The position numbers and the translations under genes are program-made. From contig OV884011.1 in the NCBI GenBank assembly GCA_930367205.1, positions 88,645,474 to 88,709,473 of the forward strand: a stretch of DNA of 64,000 nt. The letters run 5' to 3'. Numbering within the stretch: the first letter of the stretch is position 1; every line of letters starts with the position of its first letter. The notes under the pieces were generated by a model, which made no database searches, was not told the origin of the DNA, and was given only the letters and a program-made list of their open reading frames with translations. Origin of the DNA: Acanthosoma haemorrhoidale (lineage: Eukaryota > Arthropoda > Insecta > Hemiptera > Acanthosomatidae). Of the stretch, positions 1 through 10,781 are shown one piece after another.

Positions 1-402
1 CGTATTTGACTGAGCCCCTCCCCTTCATGTGGGTACATCCTGATCTATGTTGTAAGCCCCAGTAAGTAAAAGTGGATGCGGACATCACTAATTTGAACTA
101 CACTTTCATTAAAATATGATTGAGGGTTATTGGGTAATTTCTTGGAATTGAGAAAAATCAAGGTATTTTTGTCATATAAATAAATATTCAAATGAAAGAT
201 CTTGGAACCAGTCTCGAAAGTCTTCCCGGAGGAAAACCGACACACATACATACCCTGACTTAATATTACCTGGTTGACACTGTGGTAAAATATTTAAGTC
301 ACTTTCACAGTTTTCAGAGGAAGATATGCACAAGGAAAATAGTCCACTCGTGCAGGCTAGTTAAGGTGGAGGAACCTCCGAATAGATATTACGGAGGTGC
401 AT
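1..402. other. AT-rich unique-looking sequence, no gene recognised
   Basis: Short reading frames only. I see no domain, repeat or RNA signal. The segment ends at the TA that borders the foldback element. Confidence 0.4.
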
Positions 403-1280
403 TAATGAGAACACTTCATCTTATAGATTCAACTTTCTGAATGTCTTTTACACGAGCACGCCGTTCTCCAATTCACCGAATATGAAATACACTACGAAGA
501 TACTTATCCAATTTAACAATTTGGCAAATCACTTATTGTGAATTGTAGTTCTAGAATTGGATTTCAATATTAATAATTAAAAAAAAAAACTTTTTTTTTT
601 GCAGCCGGCTGTGACCGAAATTATTATAAGGTTCTTGTTGAGTTGAATACCTCTCGATATTTTTCAGGCTTTAAAAACAAATTACTATTTTAGAAAACTT
701 GGATAGCGTCAAAACCTCATTCGAGAAAGCTTGGATATAGTGGATTTCTTATAACGTCAAAAGTTGGCTGTATATGTTTATATAACGATTAATTACCATC
801 TTATAATGTGTTATTTTCTTTTTTTTAAAACTATAAATGTATAAAAGGACGACTATTGACTTAACGTAATTTAAACACTCGAAATAAAAAAATTAAAAAA
901 GTGACATAATGTAACACTATGAAACTATTCTAATATTTGACCGAAGTTCCAAAGCTTTCTCCAAGGAGGTTTTTACGCTATCCAAGTTTTCTAAAATAGT
1001 AATTTGTTGTTAAAGCCTGAAAAATATCGAGAGGTATTCAACTCAACAAGAACCTTATAATAATTTCGGTCACAGCCGGCTGCAAAAAAAAAGTTTTTTT
1101 TTTAAATTATTAATATTGAAATCCAATTCTAGAACTACAATTCACAATAAGTGATTTGCCAAATTGTTAAATTGGATGAGTATCTTCGTAGTGTATTTCA
1201 TATTCGGTGAATTGGAGAACAGCGTGCTCGTGTAAAAGACATTCAGAAAGTTGAATCTATAAGATGAAGTGTTCTCATTA
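403..1280. mobile_element. Foldback / MITE-like element with very long terminal inverted repeats
   Basis: The left arm (about 405-734) reappears as its reverse complement on the right (about 945-1278), with only scattered mismatches and small differences over roughly 330 bp. The outer ends read ATGAGAACACTTCATC inward from both sides and each is bordered by TA, as expected for a TA target duplication of Tc1/mariner-type insertions. The loop of about 210 bp has no transposase reading frame. A10/T10 tracts and GCAGCCGGCTG lie inside each arm. A non-autonomous DNA transposon is the simplest reading. The superfamily is inferred only from the TA borders. Confidence 0.85.
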
Positions 1281-2379
1281 TAGTTAATCTGCAATTGCAA
1301 CATATACATGAGTATATTCAATCACTTAATAATAGGGTTCACATTACAAACTATGTACATTGATGTCATTAGTTTTAAGATAATTAACAAGTGTTACAGG
1401 TTCAGTGGAATTTTCTTTCTCTTGGATGTAAGTTCTTCTCAACACAGCGGTGCCCAGTCATTTGTTCAATTTGACTATTCAGAGTTATAGTCCAAACTAT
1501 ACTAGCACTGAAATATGCTGGTTACTTTTTAGTCACGGTGTAATATGGTTACGAAAATAAAAGTAAAGTGGTATTTCTGTAATACTCATTATGTTCCTAA
1601 TACACTGTTTATTAGTTTCTGCAAAGTTTATCAAAAATAAGTCCAAAGCTATTCTAAAGCAGCACAATATGTTAGATGTATACCAAGCAATTGTTAAAGC
1701 ATTTCATGTTATTGTTTATATTGATCGTTGAATTGTGATGTTTTCACTTAATCTGTTTGAAATTTTATTTGTTAGCTATTCTGGTTGGCAAGAAAGTAAT
1801 TTAGGTGTTTTAGTGCGAAACAAAACTAAATTTTTCTTTTCCTGTTGCCATTTGGGATCCCTTGTCTGAAAGAACAAATTACAAGTCATTATTATTCGAG
1901 GAGTCAAAGAGAGACAAAGAGGGTAAAAAAGAGACATAGGTCTAGTGGTCATTCGTATGAATTTTTAAGCAAATAAAGTTTTTTTTTTATGTTCTAGAAG
2001 AACATTGTTATGCACATGTATATATATTTTTTTGTGGGTGAATTTAAACGCCTGTTAACGATAACAGGTACTTTTGTGTAATAAAACACTAGCGAGTAAT
2101 ACCTTACTATAACGGGAGAAGTCTTTTTTTTTTTTTAAGGGATGAAATATTTTTTAAATTCCTCCCTCTAAAAGAAATAAGTCTATCAGAAGGGATTCCG
2201 AGCACCCCGAGGTGAATGAACGTAGGCGTTTACTCGCTGCTTACGTCCATCTGAAAAAAAGCCTCCAACCGGCTTGGCTCGGTCTCAGCTTCAATCGCTC
2301 ACCTTTATTTGTTTTTATTATTTCAGTTTTAAATTGAGGCACTCCTCTGTAGGATTCCGTTATCTATTCTGCACTCATT
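1281..2379. other. AT-rich intergenic sequence, no gene recognised
   Basis: No coding or RNA gene recognised. A slightly GC-richer block at about 2190-2305 stands out against the AT-rich surroundings but has no identifiable domain. Confidence 0.35.
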
Positions 2380-2489
2380 GTCTCTTTTTTTTTCTATCAT
2401 TATATCCGTGGCATCGTTAAAATACTTGATCGGAACTTTATTAATATTCATGAATATCTTTTTTAATATTTTCTAATCGGTTTCCATTT

Positions 2490-3120
2490 CAGAGTTCCTA
2501 TCCGAACCTTCTGTATTAAGTGTACTTAATTAAGCAAGCAAGTCAAATTATTTACAAAATCCCCCTTTTCATTCTCTATTATTATCCCTTATTAGTATAT
2601 ATGGATACTTTGTGTAGTACATCGAAACTCCTTAGAAAAATAACGTGTCTTTTCTGTTACTATTCATTTAGGGGGAATAGACTCACTGATTTTATGTATT
2701 ATGTATCTAAGATATATCTAAATCCTCCAACCCGTTGTTGATAAGCCACTAGTATGAACTTTTTGTACATATATATATATATATGTTATTATTATTATAT
2801 ATACACTCTTTCTCCTGTATGAATTTCATAAGAGATTGTACTAATTTGTATAAAATGATGCGTAATTTAGTAGTTTCTAATGAATAGCTGTTATTCATTG
2901 ATATTTTTTTTATATATTTGATTACCCATTAGTTGGTATTTCATAACGAACCCTAATAATTATTGCAGACAATGGAATAAATGCTTCTGATCACTTACAT
3001 AACTATAACGTACTAATAACTAGAAACTCTCTTTCTCCTCTATATGTTTTGTAATAGATAGTTGTAATTTGTATAGAATATTGTGCAACTTCATGGTTGC
3101 TAACGAAAACTTCTCTAGCT
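2490..3120. repeat. Diverged dispersed repeat, copy A
   Basis: The segment 2500-2690 aligns by eye with 12050-12240 (shared AATTATTT, a C-rich stretch, TATTATT, then AGTACAT-GAAACTC). Within this copy a smaller module (ACTAGAAACTCTCTTTCTCCT followed by GTAATAGAT and AATTTGTATA) occurs near 2800-2880 and 3025-3110. A related module is at 11875-11935. It is non-coding and the class is unknown. Edges are approximate. Confidence 0.5.
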
Positions 3121-3706
3121 CGAACAGACGAAGGGGCACTTATGACCAGTATAGACAGGGAATTTCAGGGTTTTTTATTTTGAAAAAACCTAAGAAACCC
3201 TAAAAAATACGATATATATAAAATATTCATTTTAAAAATAGTAGATATTTTGTTTAGTTGTTTTTATTTATTTGAATACCAGTTAGTTTGTTTCTAATAA
3301 CAAGGAACATGCCTTGTGTGACATTGTCCTTGTTCGTGGTATTTCAAGTAAATAAATCAGTAATGTAAGTTTTTTGAAATAGACTAGGACAGATTCAAAA
3401 TCACAATCCGAAAATGTGTATATTATTGTATAGTTCTATATCAGCCGTAAATAAATGATTATATTATTGAACTAAAGTGTCCAAAACAAAATTATATTTT
3501 AAGGAATGTATTCAAAGCGATTAAATTCCTCTGTTTCTCTGGTTTGTTTTTCATTTTTGTTCTTATTCTCTTATGTATTTAATTAATACTGTGATTTTAT
3601 GATTAAAATAGAAATCACTTTCCTAAACAAAAAAAAAGTAACTAATTTTAGGTTAAAATAAAATTATTTTTTGAAAAAAAAATATAATTCTAATACTTTT
3701 ATTTCA

Positions 3707-3708
<2 letters not shown>
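3121..3708. other. AT-rich intergenic sequence, no gene recognised
   Basis: Nothing assignable was seen apart from short A and T runs. Confidence 0.35.
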
Positions 3709-3766
<58 letters not shown>

Positions 3767-3777
3767 TGTGTGTGTGT
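3709..3777. repeat. (TG)n microsatellite
   Basis: About 34 consecutive TG dinucleotides with a single T-for-G interruption near 3764. Confidence 0.97.
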
Positions 3778-4285
3778 AAAGGTCCAAGCCAGCCAAGTTT
3801 GTTAAATATTTTATAACGTTGTGTTAGCAAGGTTTGGTTTCAAATTCCCAATATCTATAATCTAAATATCATAAAACCTTATCAGATTAGCTAATTTAAA
3901 TCTTATATACAGAAAGATTACTTATCATTCAAATTCCTCAGGGATTTAACTCGAATACTATAGCATACTAATTATTTAAATTATAAATGTGAAAACAAGT
4001 AAGCGACCGGACTTCAGGTATTGTAGTCAGGCGCAGTAACCATTAGCTAATGAGCAAAATTATATTTAATACAACCACTATACTACCATCTCAGAGAAAA
4101 GTATATGAAACGCATTATTTGTTGTTTTTTATTTACCACTGGCAAATGTCTATATATTAATTTGGTCTTTATTCGAAATTTTACACGGATTATAGTAGCT
4201 ATTATTATAACTAAATTCAAACGTTACAAGTTCATACTACTGGCTTATGAAGTACGTATGGCATTAGTTTTTCTTTAAGATAAAC
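3778..4285. other. AT-rich intergenic sequence, no gene recognised
   Basis: No gene or repeat recognised between the TG microsatellite and the retroelement tail. Confidence 0.35.
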
Positions 4286-4345
4286 AACTTTATTATAATA
4301 AAATTACAATCTGCCTTATTAGGCAATAAGTAATTAAGATAAATG
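4286..4345 (-). repeat. Conserved ~60-bp retroelement tail (also at 32.9 and 49.7 kb)
   Basis: Read on the minus strand, this segment contains ACTTATTGCCT, AAGGCAGATTGTAATT and a terminal AATAAAG. The same tail starts the repeats at 32914 and 49729. Here it is joined directly to the interrupted RT of the older Jockey element, across the bases GACATTT that fit either side. It probably represents a non-LTR 3' end reached by an internal deletion or template switch. The polarity (3' end at the left) is inferred from the shared left border and the AATAAA-like signal. Confidence 0.65.
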
Positions 4346-5660
4346 TCAAGAAATACACCAGTGCAATACTGTTTGGATTTAAGGGCTGAGGAAATATGAC
4401 CAACAACGCGAAGGCCTTGTTGAGTAGTGGATGTCATTGACGGTAACCCAACTGGTGTATAGGAAAAAGGTTTTTGGATTCAACAATTGGAAGTAGACGT
4501 TTTAATAGGAGTTTTTCAAATAACTTTATGATCATAGGGAGTAGGCTAATTAGACGGTAAGATAAGGCGTCATTGGATGGTTTACCGGATTTGGCGAATA
4601 GGAAAATAATGGAATGTTTACAGAAGAGAGGATAGTGCGCCGTTCGGATAATGCAATTATAGATGTAGATTAGAAAAATTATGGCTTTAGGAGAAAGTTG
4701 TTTGAGAATTTGAGGAGTAAGGAGATCATATCCAGGGATGTTCGTTAAGGTAAGTTTTTCAGAAGGTATTTGACCTCAGAGGGGTTAACGGCTTTTGGTG
4801 GAAGTGACAGAGGTATAGGTGGTGTGAGGAAATCTTCAACAGTTGTGCTATGAGTATGGTTTTGAAGAGAAAGGTGAGGTGTGAAAGTATGGGAAAGATG
4901 CAGAGCAAATTCTTCGGACCTACCCCATCCGAAGCCGCCCAGCACCCATCATCACGACGGTGGGTGTGAAAAGGATGATACTTTAGGATGTTTTTAGTTA
5001 CATTCCTCAGGGACTTAACCCTGGTAGACAGAGAGGTACGGTGGGAATTGAAAGAATCGGAACGGAAGGATGCAAATTGCCGCTTTACCATCTGCGATCA
5101 GCAGGAAGTCAGGATCTTTGCCACACTGTTCTGGAGTGTCGTTTGGATTGGATTAGGTCTTTAAGATGCTAAGTTAAACTATTTTGAATGTGAAAAAACA
5201 CCCCAGTGTTGGTGCTTCGCATTACAGTCCCCACCCACAAGGAAACGATGTCCGATGGAGTCTAGAAAGGAGATGAATTGGGAATCAGAAATGGATTTAC
5301 TGGGAGGGCAGTACACTGATGCGAGAATATGGGGGCAAATTGAAGGTGCTGATTGACACTGCAGTGGACTGAAGGAGATCGTGTGCTACCAAAGGAACTA
5401 TGTGACAAGGAATGGAGTTATAAACAATGAAAGCGGTACCTGAGCTCTTCCATCTACCCAGATCATCATCTGACCTGATCACCCGATCAGTTTGATAAGT
5501 CTGGTACTGTCGAACGGTAAATATGCTCGTTTACTTGTAAGTCTTGTTTCAGTAATGAGAGCTACTTCGGTATTCTTGTCGTGGAGTCAGTTCATTGGTG
5601 TGGGTGCGACTACTATTCGCATTCCAAAGGAGAATGAATGATCCACTAATGGATTTTGTT
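4345..5660 (-). pseudogene. Older Jockey-type element: decayed ORF2 (endonuclease and partial reverse transcriptase)
   Basis: This is the ORF2 remnant of a Jockey-clade non-LTR retrotransposon, whose intact form nicks target DNA and reverse transcribes its RNA. Minus-strand frames, broken by stops and frameshifts, show an endonuclease start (WNAN near 5625), then CPPS and a GGDCNAKHQHWG motif near 5190-5240, the endonuclease block carrying the catalytic Asp and Asn. After a deletion comes the RT N-terminal region (LPLSLPPKAVNPSEVKYLL near 4765-4815, then PGYDLLTPQILKQL near 4690-4735, then PVGLPSM before the truncated GVFLDI). Translation stops at that first RT palm Asp motif. Everything downstream, including the second catalytic Asp pair, is missing and the conserved tail follows. 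It is not functional. Confidence 0.85.
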
Positions 5661-6253
5661 AAACCGGGATAAGGTAGGAGACAAGATTTGTATGAAGGGA
5701 AATGAGAGGGATAATTAGTGTTCTGAACTCTGTTAGGAATGAGGTTAAAAGGCTGGTGAGATCCGAAGAACTTGAAGGTGGAGGAATATGCGAGATGTGT
5801 GGTTGAGGGTCGGATTGAGTTTGTGGGTTGACGGGATGAACGGAATTCTGGGGAAGATGATCTTGTGGATATGGTGTAGGCGGGGCCGGTGACTGCTTGC
5901 TCTCGGTTGCGAACGGAATCGGCAAAAGTGACAGAAGGCCTCAAATTTCTGGCTAGCCGTTTCTTGTTGCTATTTTTTCCTCATCTCGCCGACGACGTTG
6001 TTTGGTTCTGGACTTCAGCGATCTGTAAGCCTCGCAGCCCTTGTAGTTGGTCGAATGCCCTTGCTGGCAGAGCACGCATACACCCGGCGATTTCAGGGGC
6101 TTTTTTCACAATTCACTATTGAGCTGACCACTGCACTTAACGGTTTTTCAACCTGTACTCTTCTGTAATACAGGTGTTTTAGATCATATATATTTCCAAC
6201 TCCAGGTGTTCGCTCGAAATCGATAGTGGTAAGGCTGTTTTGATTGATTCATC
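5661..6253 (-). pseudogene. Older Jockey-type element: C-terminal part of ORF1 (Gag-like, zinc knuckle)
   Basis: ORF1 of Jockey elements encodes an RNA-binding Gag-like protein. On the minus strand, from 6253 downward, the frame gives IYDLKHLYYRRVQVEKP, then a knuckle CVLCQQGHSTNYKGC near 6020-6065, the form typical of the last zinc knuckle in Jockey ORF1. A basic stretch and a Pro/Ser-rich segment follow, then a hydrophobic C-terminus ending near 5660. Frameshifts are needed to follow it. Its N-terminal half is at 10092-10690, on the far side of the younger element, so the two halves are one interrupted ORF1. Confidence 0.82.
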
Positions 6254-6276
6254 TTTTTTTTTTTTTTTTTTTTTTT

Positions 6277-6535
6277 CCCTAAACCCCTTTAAATTAGACA
6301 CTAAGTGAAAAATATAAACAAAAGAATTAACAAATTTTCTCCTCTTTCTGCTATGCGCAGATGCATTTGAAGGAGGTTGGGTTACATGAAATCAGATTGA
6401 AGTTAATAGGAAAATAACATGAATACAATTCTAGGTGATGGGACTCACCTTCAGTTTAACAATGTGGGAGAAAAACTTACATCGATGGGGGAACGGAGCG
6501 GGGGTTATCGTGTTAAACACCGGGTTTGTCTGGTA
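6277..6535 (-). other. 3' UTR of the younger Jockey element
   Basis: This lies between the RT end and the poly-A tail. It contains AGGTGATG-GCTCACCTT and CTCCTCTTTCTG, which recur in the 41-kb and 43-kb Jockey copies (the second also at 11.4 kb). The last ~60 bases before the tail differ from the 43-kb and 11-kb copies but resemble the 23.45-kb fragment (CCCCTTTAAATT just inside the poly-T). About 75 bp present in the 43-kb copy are absent here. Confidence 0.7.
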
Positions 6536-8598
6536 TTACAGGGAGTCGACAAATTTGATATGTCTACGTTGAATGAAGTTATTGACCATAGGCAGCTCAA
6601 AGATCTCGTAAAGCTCATCTGCTCGAATGAAGTACCTCTGACCACTTTCATCAGTATACCGTTTTTGGAATTGTTGCAGTCGCCGAGGTGTCGTATACGT
6701 CAGATAACGAAATAGTACTGCACCATACAGTAGAGTAGGCCTTAGTATGCTCTTGTATATCAATAGCTTGAGACGCAGTGATAGATTGGGAGAAGTTAAT
6801 AAGTGCGCAAGCCGGTAAGACTTCGTGCGTGTTAGCTTCAACTTCTTCGCAAAATGGTTACTAAAATGGAGATGTCTGTCCATTTTAATTCCCAGATATA
6901 CTAGGTCGTTGGCTGGTGAATTTTTCTCCGTTCCTGCTATTTAACTAGTAGGGAGTGGGCTTTTTCCCTTTTGGAAAGAGAAAATTACGCAGTCAGTCTT
7001 ACCCGCGTTTACAGAGATATTGAGTCTCCCCAATCTCTCACTGATCTGGTTATAGGCTACTTCAGCCTGTCTTAGAGCAACCTTGGCACTCATGCTGCTA
7101 CTGTACACCGCTATGTCATCTGCGAAAGCAGTAACTTTGGTATGTTTGTACCGGGCTCCGACAATCTCAGACGTGTATACGTCGAATAGTGAATAGAACA
7201 AGATGGCTTGTTTCCATGTGTCAGGAAAATACCGCAATCTCATAAAAGAGTTGTACAAGTTTGCTAATTGCACTATCCCTCTCCTCGGCATTTGTTTGAG
7301 CAGCACTGTTTGTATCCCGTCGTGCCCTGGTGCTCGGTTTCCCTGACACCGGCGAAGAATCGCCTTGAGCTGCTTCGGTGATACAAACATGTGGTTCTGT
7401 TCAGCATCTACCGGAGGAGGCATGTGGTAGTATCCCGTCCTAGACGTAATATCCCTAGCGTAATGGTCGGCCAGTTTTGTTGCCTGTTGCTCAGCAGTCA
7501 GAGCATTGTCACCTTCGTGAAGACAAACAGTAGCTGTCTTGCCCTTTGTAGTCTTCAACAGCTTCCAAAACTTTTTGTGATCTCCGTGTGTGCTTCAAAG
7601 TTTCTCATGCCACTGTGCTGTTTTCCAGAGTTTCATCAGGCCCCGGATTCGCGTTGTGAGAGAATTCACAGCGACCTTGGCTTGTTGATCTCTCGTCCTG
7701 TACCATCTATTCTTCCAATTATGGCGCAAGGCAATAATTCTAAGAATGTGGTCGCAGAGACGGTGGCATGGGAGTGTACTTCGGGATCGCAGTGTTTGCT
7801 GCGTCTATGATCACATCAGTTATGAAAGTTAGTTGAAGATCTACTTCCTCTTCCGTGCGGAGAACTGGAACCGTATGCAGGTTATGGGAAATTTGTGACC
7901 GGTCCCAGTCGGCGCGACGGTAGTCGTATCTCGTGGGGTGAGGGGTCGCCACTTTACCATCCACTGCATACAGTACTGGCCTGTGGTCAGAGGTAATAAA
8001 GTCAAAAGCGGTGCAACTAGTGATATGGTGGTGTTGTTTTGTCAGTAGTAAGTCAATTGTCAAGGTAGCTTGTGGGTTACCTCTATGTCGAAAAGTAAAA
8101 GTCTGGGGGTGAACGACCGTAAACGGCGTTCTCAACAGGAGTCTCCCAGCCTTGTTTGTTACGGTGTTATGCCTCATGGTATGTTTTGCGTTGAGATCTC
8201 CCACCACCCACCCAATGGTTAGATCTCTGCGCACAAGCGTGTAGCAAGGCTGAGTACTGCTGCAGAGACAAGTACGGTCTTCTGTATATGGCGGTAAGGT
8301 AAAGGGGTCTCCCCAAATTTACCTTAACTGTCAAGTGGTGAAGCTTGTGATCATTATTAGTCAGTGGTGAAGCCACTTTCTTCCAATTGATACCAAGGCG
8401 TATAGCAAATAAAACGCCTCCGTAACCGTTAACCCTTTCAATGGCAGTTGAATAACCTTTAATGTGGAACGATTGTGCAGATACCCTAGTGTCTGTCAAA
8501 ACGACAATATCTGGTCGGTAGAGCGCTAGCAGCACTTCTACCTCATCTATTTTGGTCAGACCATCAGCGTTAAAATTTAAAACTTGGTAATCTACCAT
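6536..8598 (-). pseudogene. Younger Jockey element ORF2: APE endonuclease and reverse transcriptase, frameshifted, RT core deleted
   Basis: It would encode the endonuclease/RT that performs target-primed reverse transcription. The start is ATG at 8598. The endonuclease begins NFNADGL, with DIVVLTDTR where family members usually have Glu in that block. A frameshift near 8225 leads to GDLNAKH and then SDHRPV, near the domain end. Frames are broken between 7740 and 7558. The RT follows: an N-terminal block with NRAPGHDG and PDTWKQAI, then an abrupt join to LFYSLFDVY, losing the segment that should hold the first palm Asp, while AFADDIAVY (second palm motif) remains near 7110-7130. The thumb region follows (LGIKMDRHLHFSNHF to IKFVDSL). 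The deletion keeps the frame. The protein would be inactive. Confidence 0.88.
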
Positions 8599-8762
8599 TG
8601 TTGATGTTTACCAGATATTATAGCGATGAGCATTTGGCTACAGAAGTCTACTAGGGCAGTTACCCATTTCGGTCCGCATTCAAGGTCTTGACGCTGGTCG
8701 TTTGTAAGAAACTTTAGCCTAGGATCTAGGTACTTACATTTGTTATTTTCCGGAGTGTCCTC

Positions 8763-9855
8763 CTAAGTTCTGGGGGCAGCTCTCGACGTAGAGGGGGCAG
8801 CTCTCGACGTGGAGGGGGTTGCTCTCGACTTTGAAGGGTGAGCCGTTTCTTCATCTCTGGCTTGAACGAGCTTGAAGAGCGGGTTCTGCCAGGCGTTAAT
8901 AGATGGCGGTGGAGCAGGTCTCGTCAGTTGCACGTCTGGGCGGCTCCTCTTCTGCTGGGGCTGCACTCTGTCGGGGGCCGGTCTCACTCTGGCTAGGAGC
9001 ATCTTCCTTTTCTCGCAGCCTCTGTACGAGGCGGGATGTGCCTCGCCGCAGTTCGAACACTTGAGCGGGGCTGTTTCGTTTCGAGGGCACAGCGCCACCT
9101 CGTGGGGTCCTGCACATCTCACACATTTGGTTTTTCTGCCGCAGTGGTTCTTTGTGTGGCCGAATTCTTGGCATCTGTAGCATTGTGGGACGCCTCTCTG
9201 TTCTTTGAACGTCACAATGCGAACTATGACGTGGTTGATTGTTCTAATCCTTTTCATGTTATTTAATATGACGCTGGCGTTAGCTGTAACCAGCACTGGC
9301 GCAATTTCCTGTTTGCGACCAGTTGGGTCGCTCTTTCTTAGTCGCGACACATCGACGACTTCCGGTATGGTTCCCCTTATTGCGTCTGAAATCTCGCTGA
9401 TGTCCTCCTTGACATCAAGTCCGAGAAGCAAGTATTTTTTATTCCTTTTGCCGCCTCTCGGGGCAAATGAATGGTACTCTTTTTCGCCTGTTTCGGGTAA
9501 TTTCAATATTTGAACTCTTTCTTCCTCCTTTTCAGTGTAAATTGTGACGCCCTCCTTCGTCTTCCTGAGGGCGAAACTATTTATATTTGCTCTCTTGAGC
9601 AGCTTCTTAAATCTGTAGTCGTCTCTCCAGAGACAACAACTGGCGGCGGCTTCTTTGGTGCCTGAGTCACAGAATTAGGGCTTTCCGGTGACTCAGTGGC
9701 CAAAGCCTGAAATTTATTTCCGACCTTTGTCGGATTTTTCGCCTTTGTACCTTCACTGTGATTTTCGGAAAAGTGAAATCCTCTTCACTTTCCGATTCCT
9801 TTGTCGGTGAAGCCGACCGCTTCCGTGAGCTATCGGTCTCCATCTCCATCTCCAT
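8763..9855 (-). pseudogene. Younger Jockey element ORF1: Gag-like RNA-binding protein with CCHC knuckles, frameshifted
   Basis: The start is taken at the ATG of MEMEMETD (9855), which opens an acidic N-terminus. Frameshifts near 9750 and 9625 separate that start from a PPPVVVSG stretch and from the RNA-binding-like core (YRFKKLLKRANINSF). The uninterrupted frame 9540-8763 contains three knuckles in the Jockey arrangement: CYRCQEFGHTKNHC, CVRCAGPHEVALC and CSNCGEAHPASYRGC. A basic, Pro-rich tail ends with a repeated Ser-Arg-Ala-(Ala/Thr)-Pro motif. The family role is packaging element RNA; here the gene is broken. Confidence 0.87.
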
Positions 9856-10091
9856 ACTTCCGAAATTAAAAATAGTCCAAAACAGCAAAATATTTTAATG
9901 GGGTGCCGTCCCCATGCACAACACACCTACACAAAAACACTGACAGGAAAGTACCCCTCAGTAGCAAGATGGCGGCAGCACAGATGGTGACAGAAAACAA
10001 TGGCAGCAGACGATGTGATCACTTCGGGCTGCTGGCACTCAAGTCGTTTTGTTTCCACTTTACACTGGGAACGTCTGTTATTTTGTTGCCT
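9856..10091 (-). promoter_or_regulatory. 5' leader / internal promoter region of the younger Jockey element
   Basis: This is the region upstream of the ORF1 ATG up to the junction with the older element. Jockey elements normally carry an internal Pol II promoter here (established knowledge). I see no TATA box and did not identify a start site. The minus-strand start reads AGGCAACAAAATAAC. Confidence 0.5.
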
Positions 10092-10690
10092 ATCCTCACG
10101 TAACACGTTCGTTATTTGGCGAACTTTGAATCCGAGAGCTAAGAGTTAGTCTTCTATTTCGTCAGCTGGTGTGGTCGGGTGGAAATTTCCAGTCACTACT
10201 CGGAGCGATCGTTCTTGTTTAAGTAGTATGGAAGTCGGCATTAGTTTCTTCCAAATATTTGATAATGGCCCGATAAGTATCGGGAGTGTCCGCAAATATT
10301 TTAGTGTCCCGTGACCTATTGAGGCACGTGTATTTGCCTGCCGACGTGCGTACCTACGGTTTTACTCATTTGTGAGCTTAGTAATTTAAGGTTGCTTATA
10401 ATACGAACAAATATAGATGGTGGCTTGGGCTGTGTGGGTGTTTTGTTTTGTTAACTTCCATTTCACCTGCTTGAATATTTTCCAACGCCTCAAAGGTGCT
10501 AGGCGTGAAAAAAGGGGACTCTACGGTGGTTTTTTTTTTTTTTGGATGTGCTGGCCTGTGGCGGTATCTCTTCCATGGAACTAGCTGCTGCACAGGAGGT
10601 TATTTGTACGTTCCTATTTTAAAGTCTTGGTTTTTGCTTTACAGACGATGGTTTCGGACTTAGCCCTAGAGACAGACCTTGATCTTTTTT
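10092..10690 (-). pseudogene. Older Jockey-type element: N-terminal part of ORF1
   Basis: The minus-strand frames begin with a charged Ser/Arg/Lys-rich region (RSRSVSRAKSET near 10660), pass SPFFTPSTFEALENI near 10480-10510, then PDTYRAIIKYLEETNADFH near 10230-10290, and end with LGFKVRQITNVLRED at 10092. That final block is the conserved region of Jockey ORF1 just upstream of the segment that resumes at 6253 with DESIKTALPL. Several stops and frameshifts interrupt it. The 5' end is uncertain. Confidence 0.78.
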
Positions 10691-10781
10691 TTTATTTTGT
10701 GACATTAACTGCTGATGAAATCAGCATTTTATCATATTACGATATTTATTAATATTTAAATTAATTTCATTATTAATAAAA

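Larger units (their letters stand above)
6254..10091 (-). mobile_element. Younger Jockey-clade non-LTR retrotransposon, near full length, inserted in the older one
   Basis: The element is about 3.84 kb. A poly-T tract at 6254-6276 on the plus strand is its 3' poly-A tail. Reading on the minus strand it has a ~236-bp 5' leader, ORF1 (about 9855-8763), a ~165-bp gap, ORF2 (8598 to about 6536) and a 3' UTR. Its edges are defined by the older element's ORF1, which stops at GAT (10092-10094) and resumes with GAT (6251-6253); only these three bases look like target duplication. Frameshifts in both ORFs and an RT deletion make it inactive. The 43-kb copy matches its 3' coding part closely. Confidence 0.88.

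Noticed and set aside
7391..7810. 139-codon plus-strand frame
   Set aside because: It lies antisense to the Jockey endonuclease/RT and has no known domain.
8872..9513. Plus-strand open frames opposite the younger Jockey ORF1
   Set aside because: They are antisense shadows of a coding sequence with recognisable zinc knuckles; no domain of their own.
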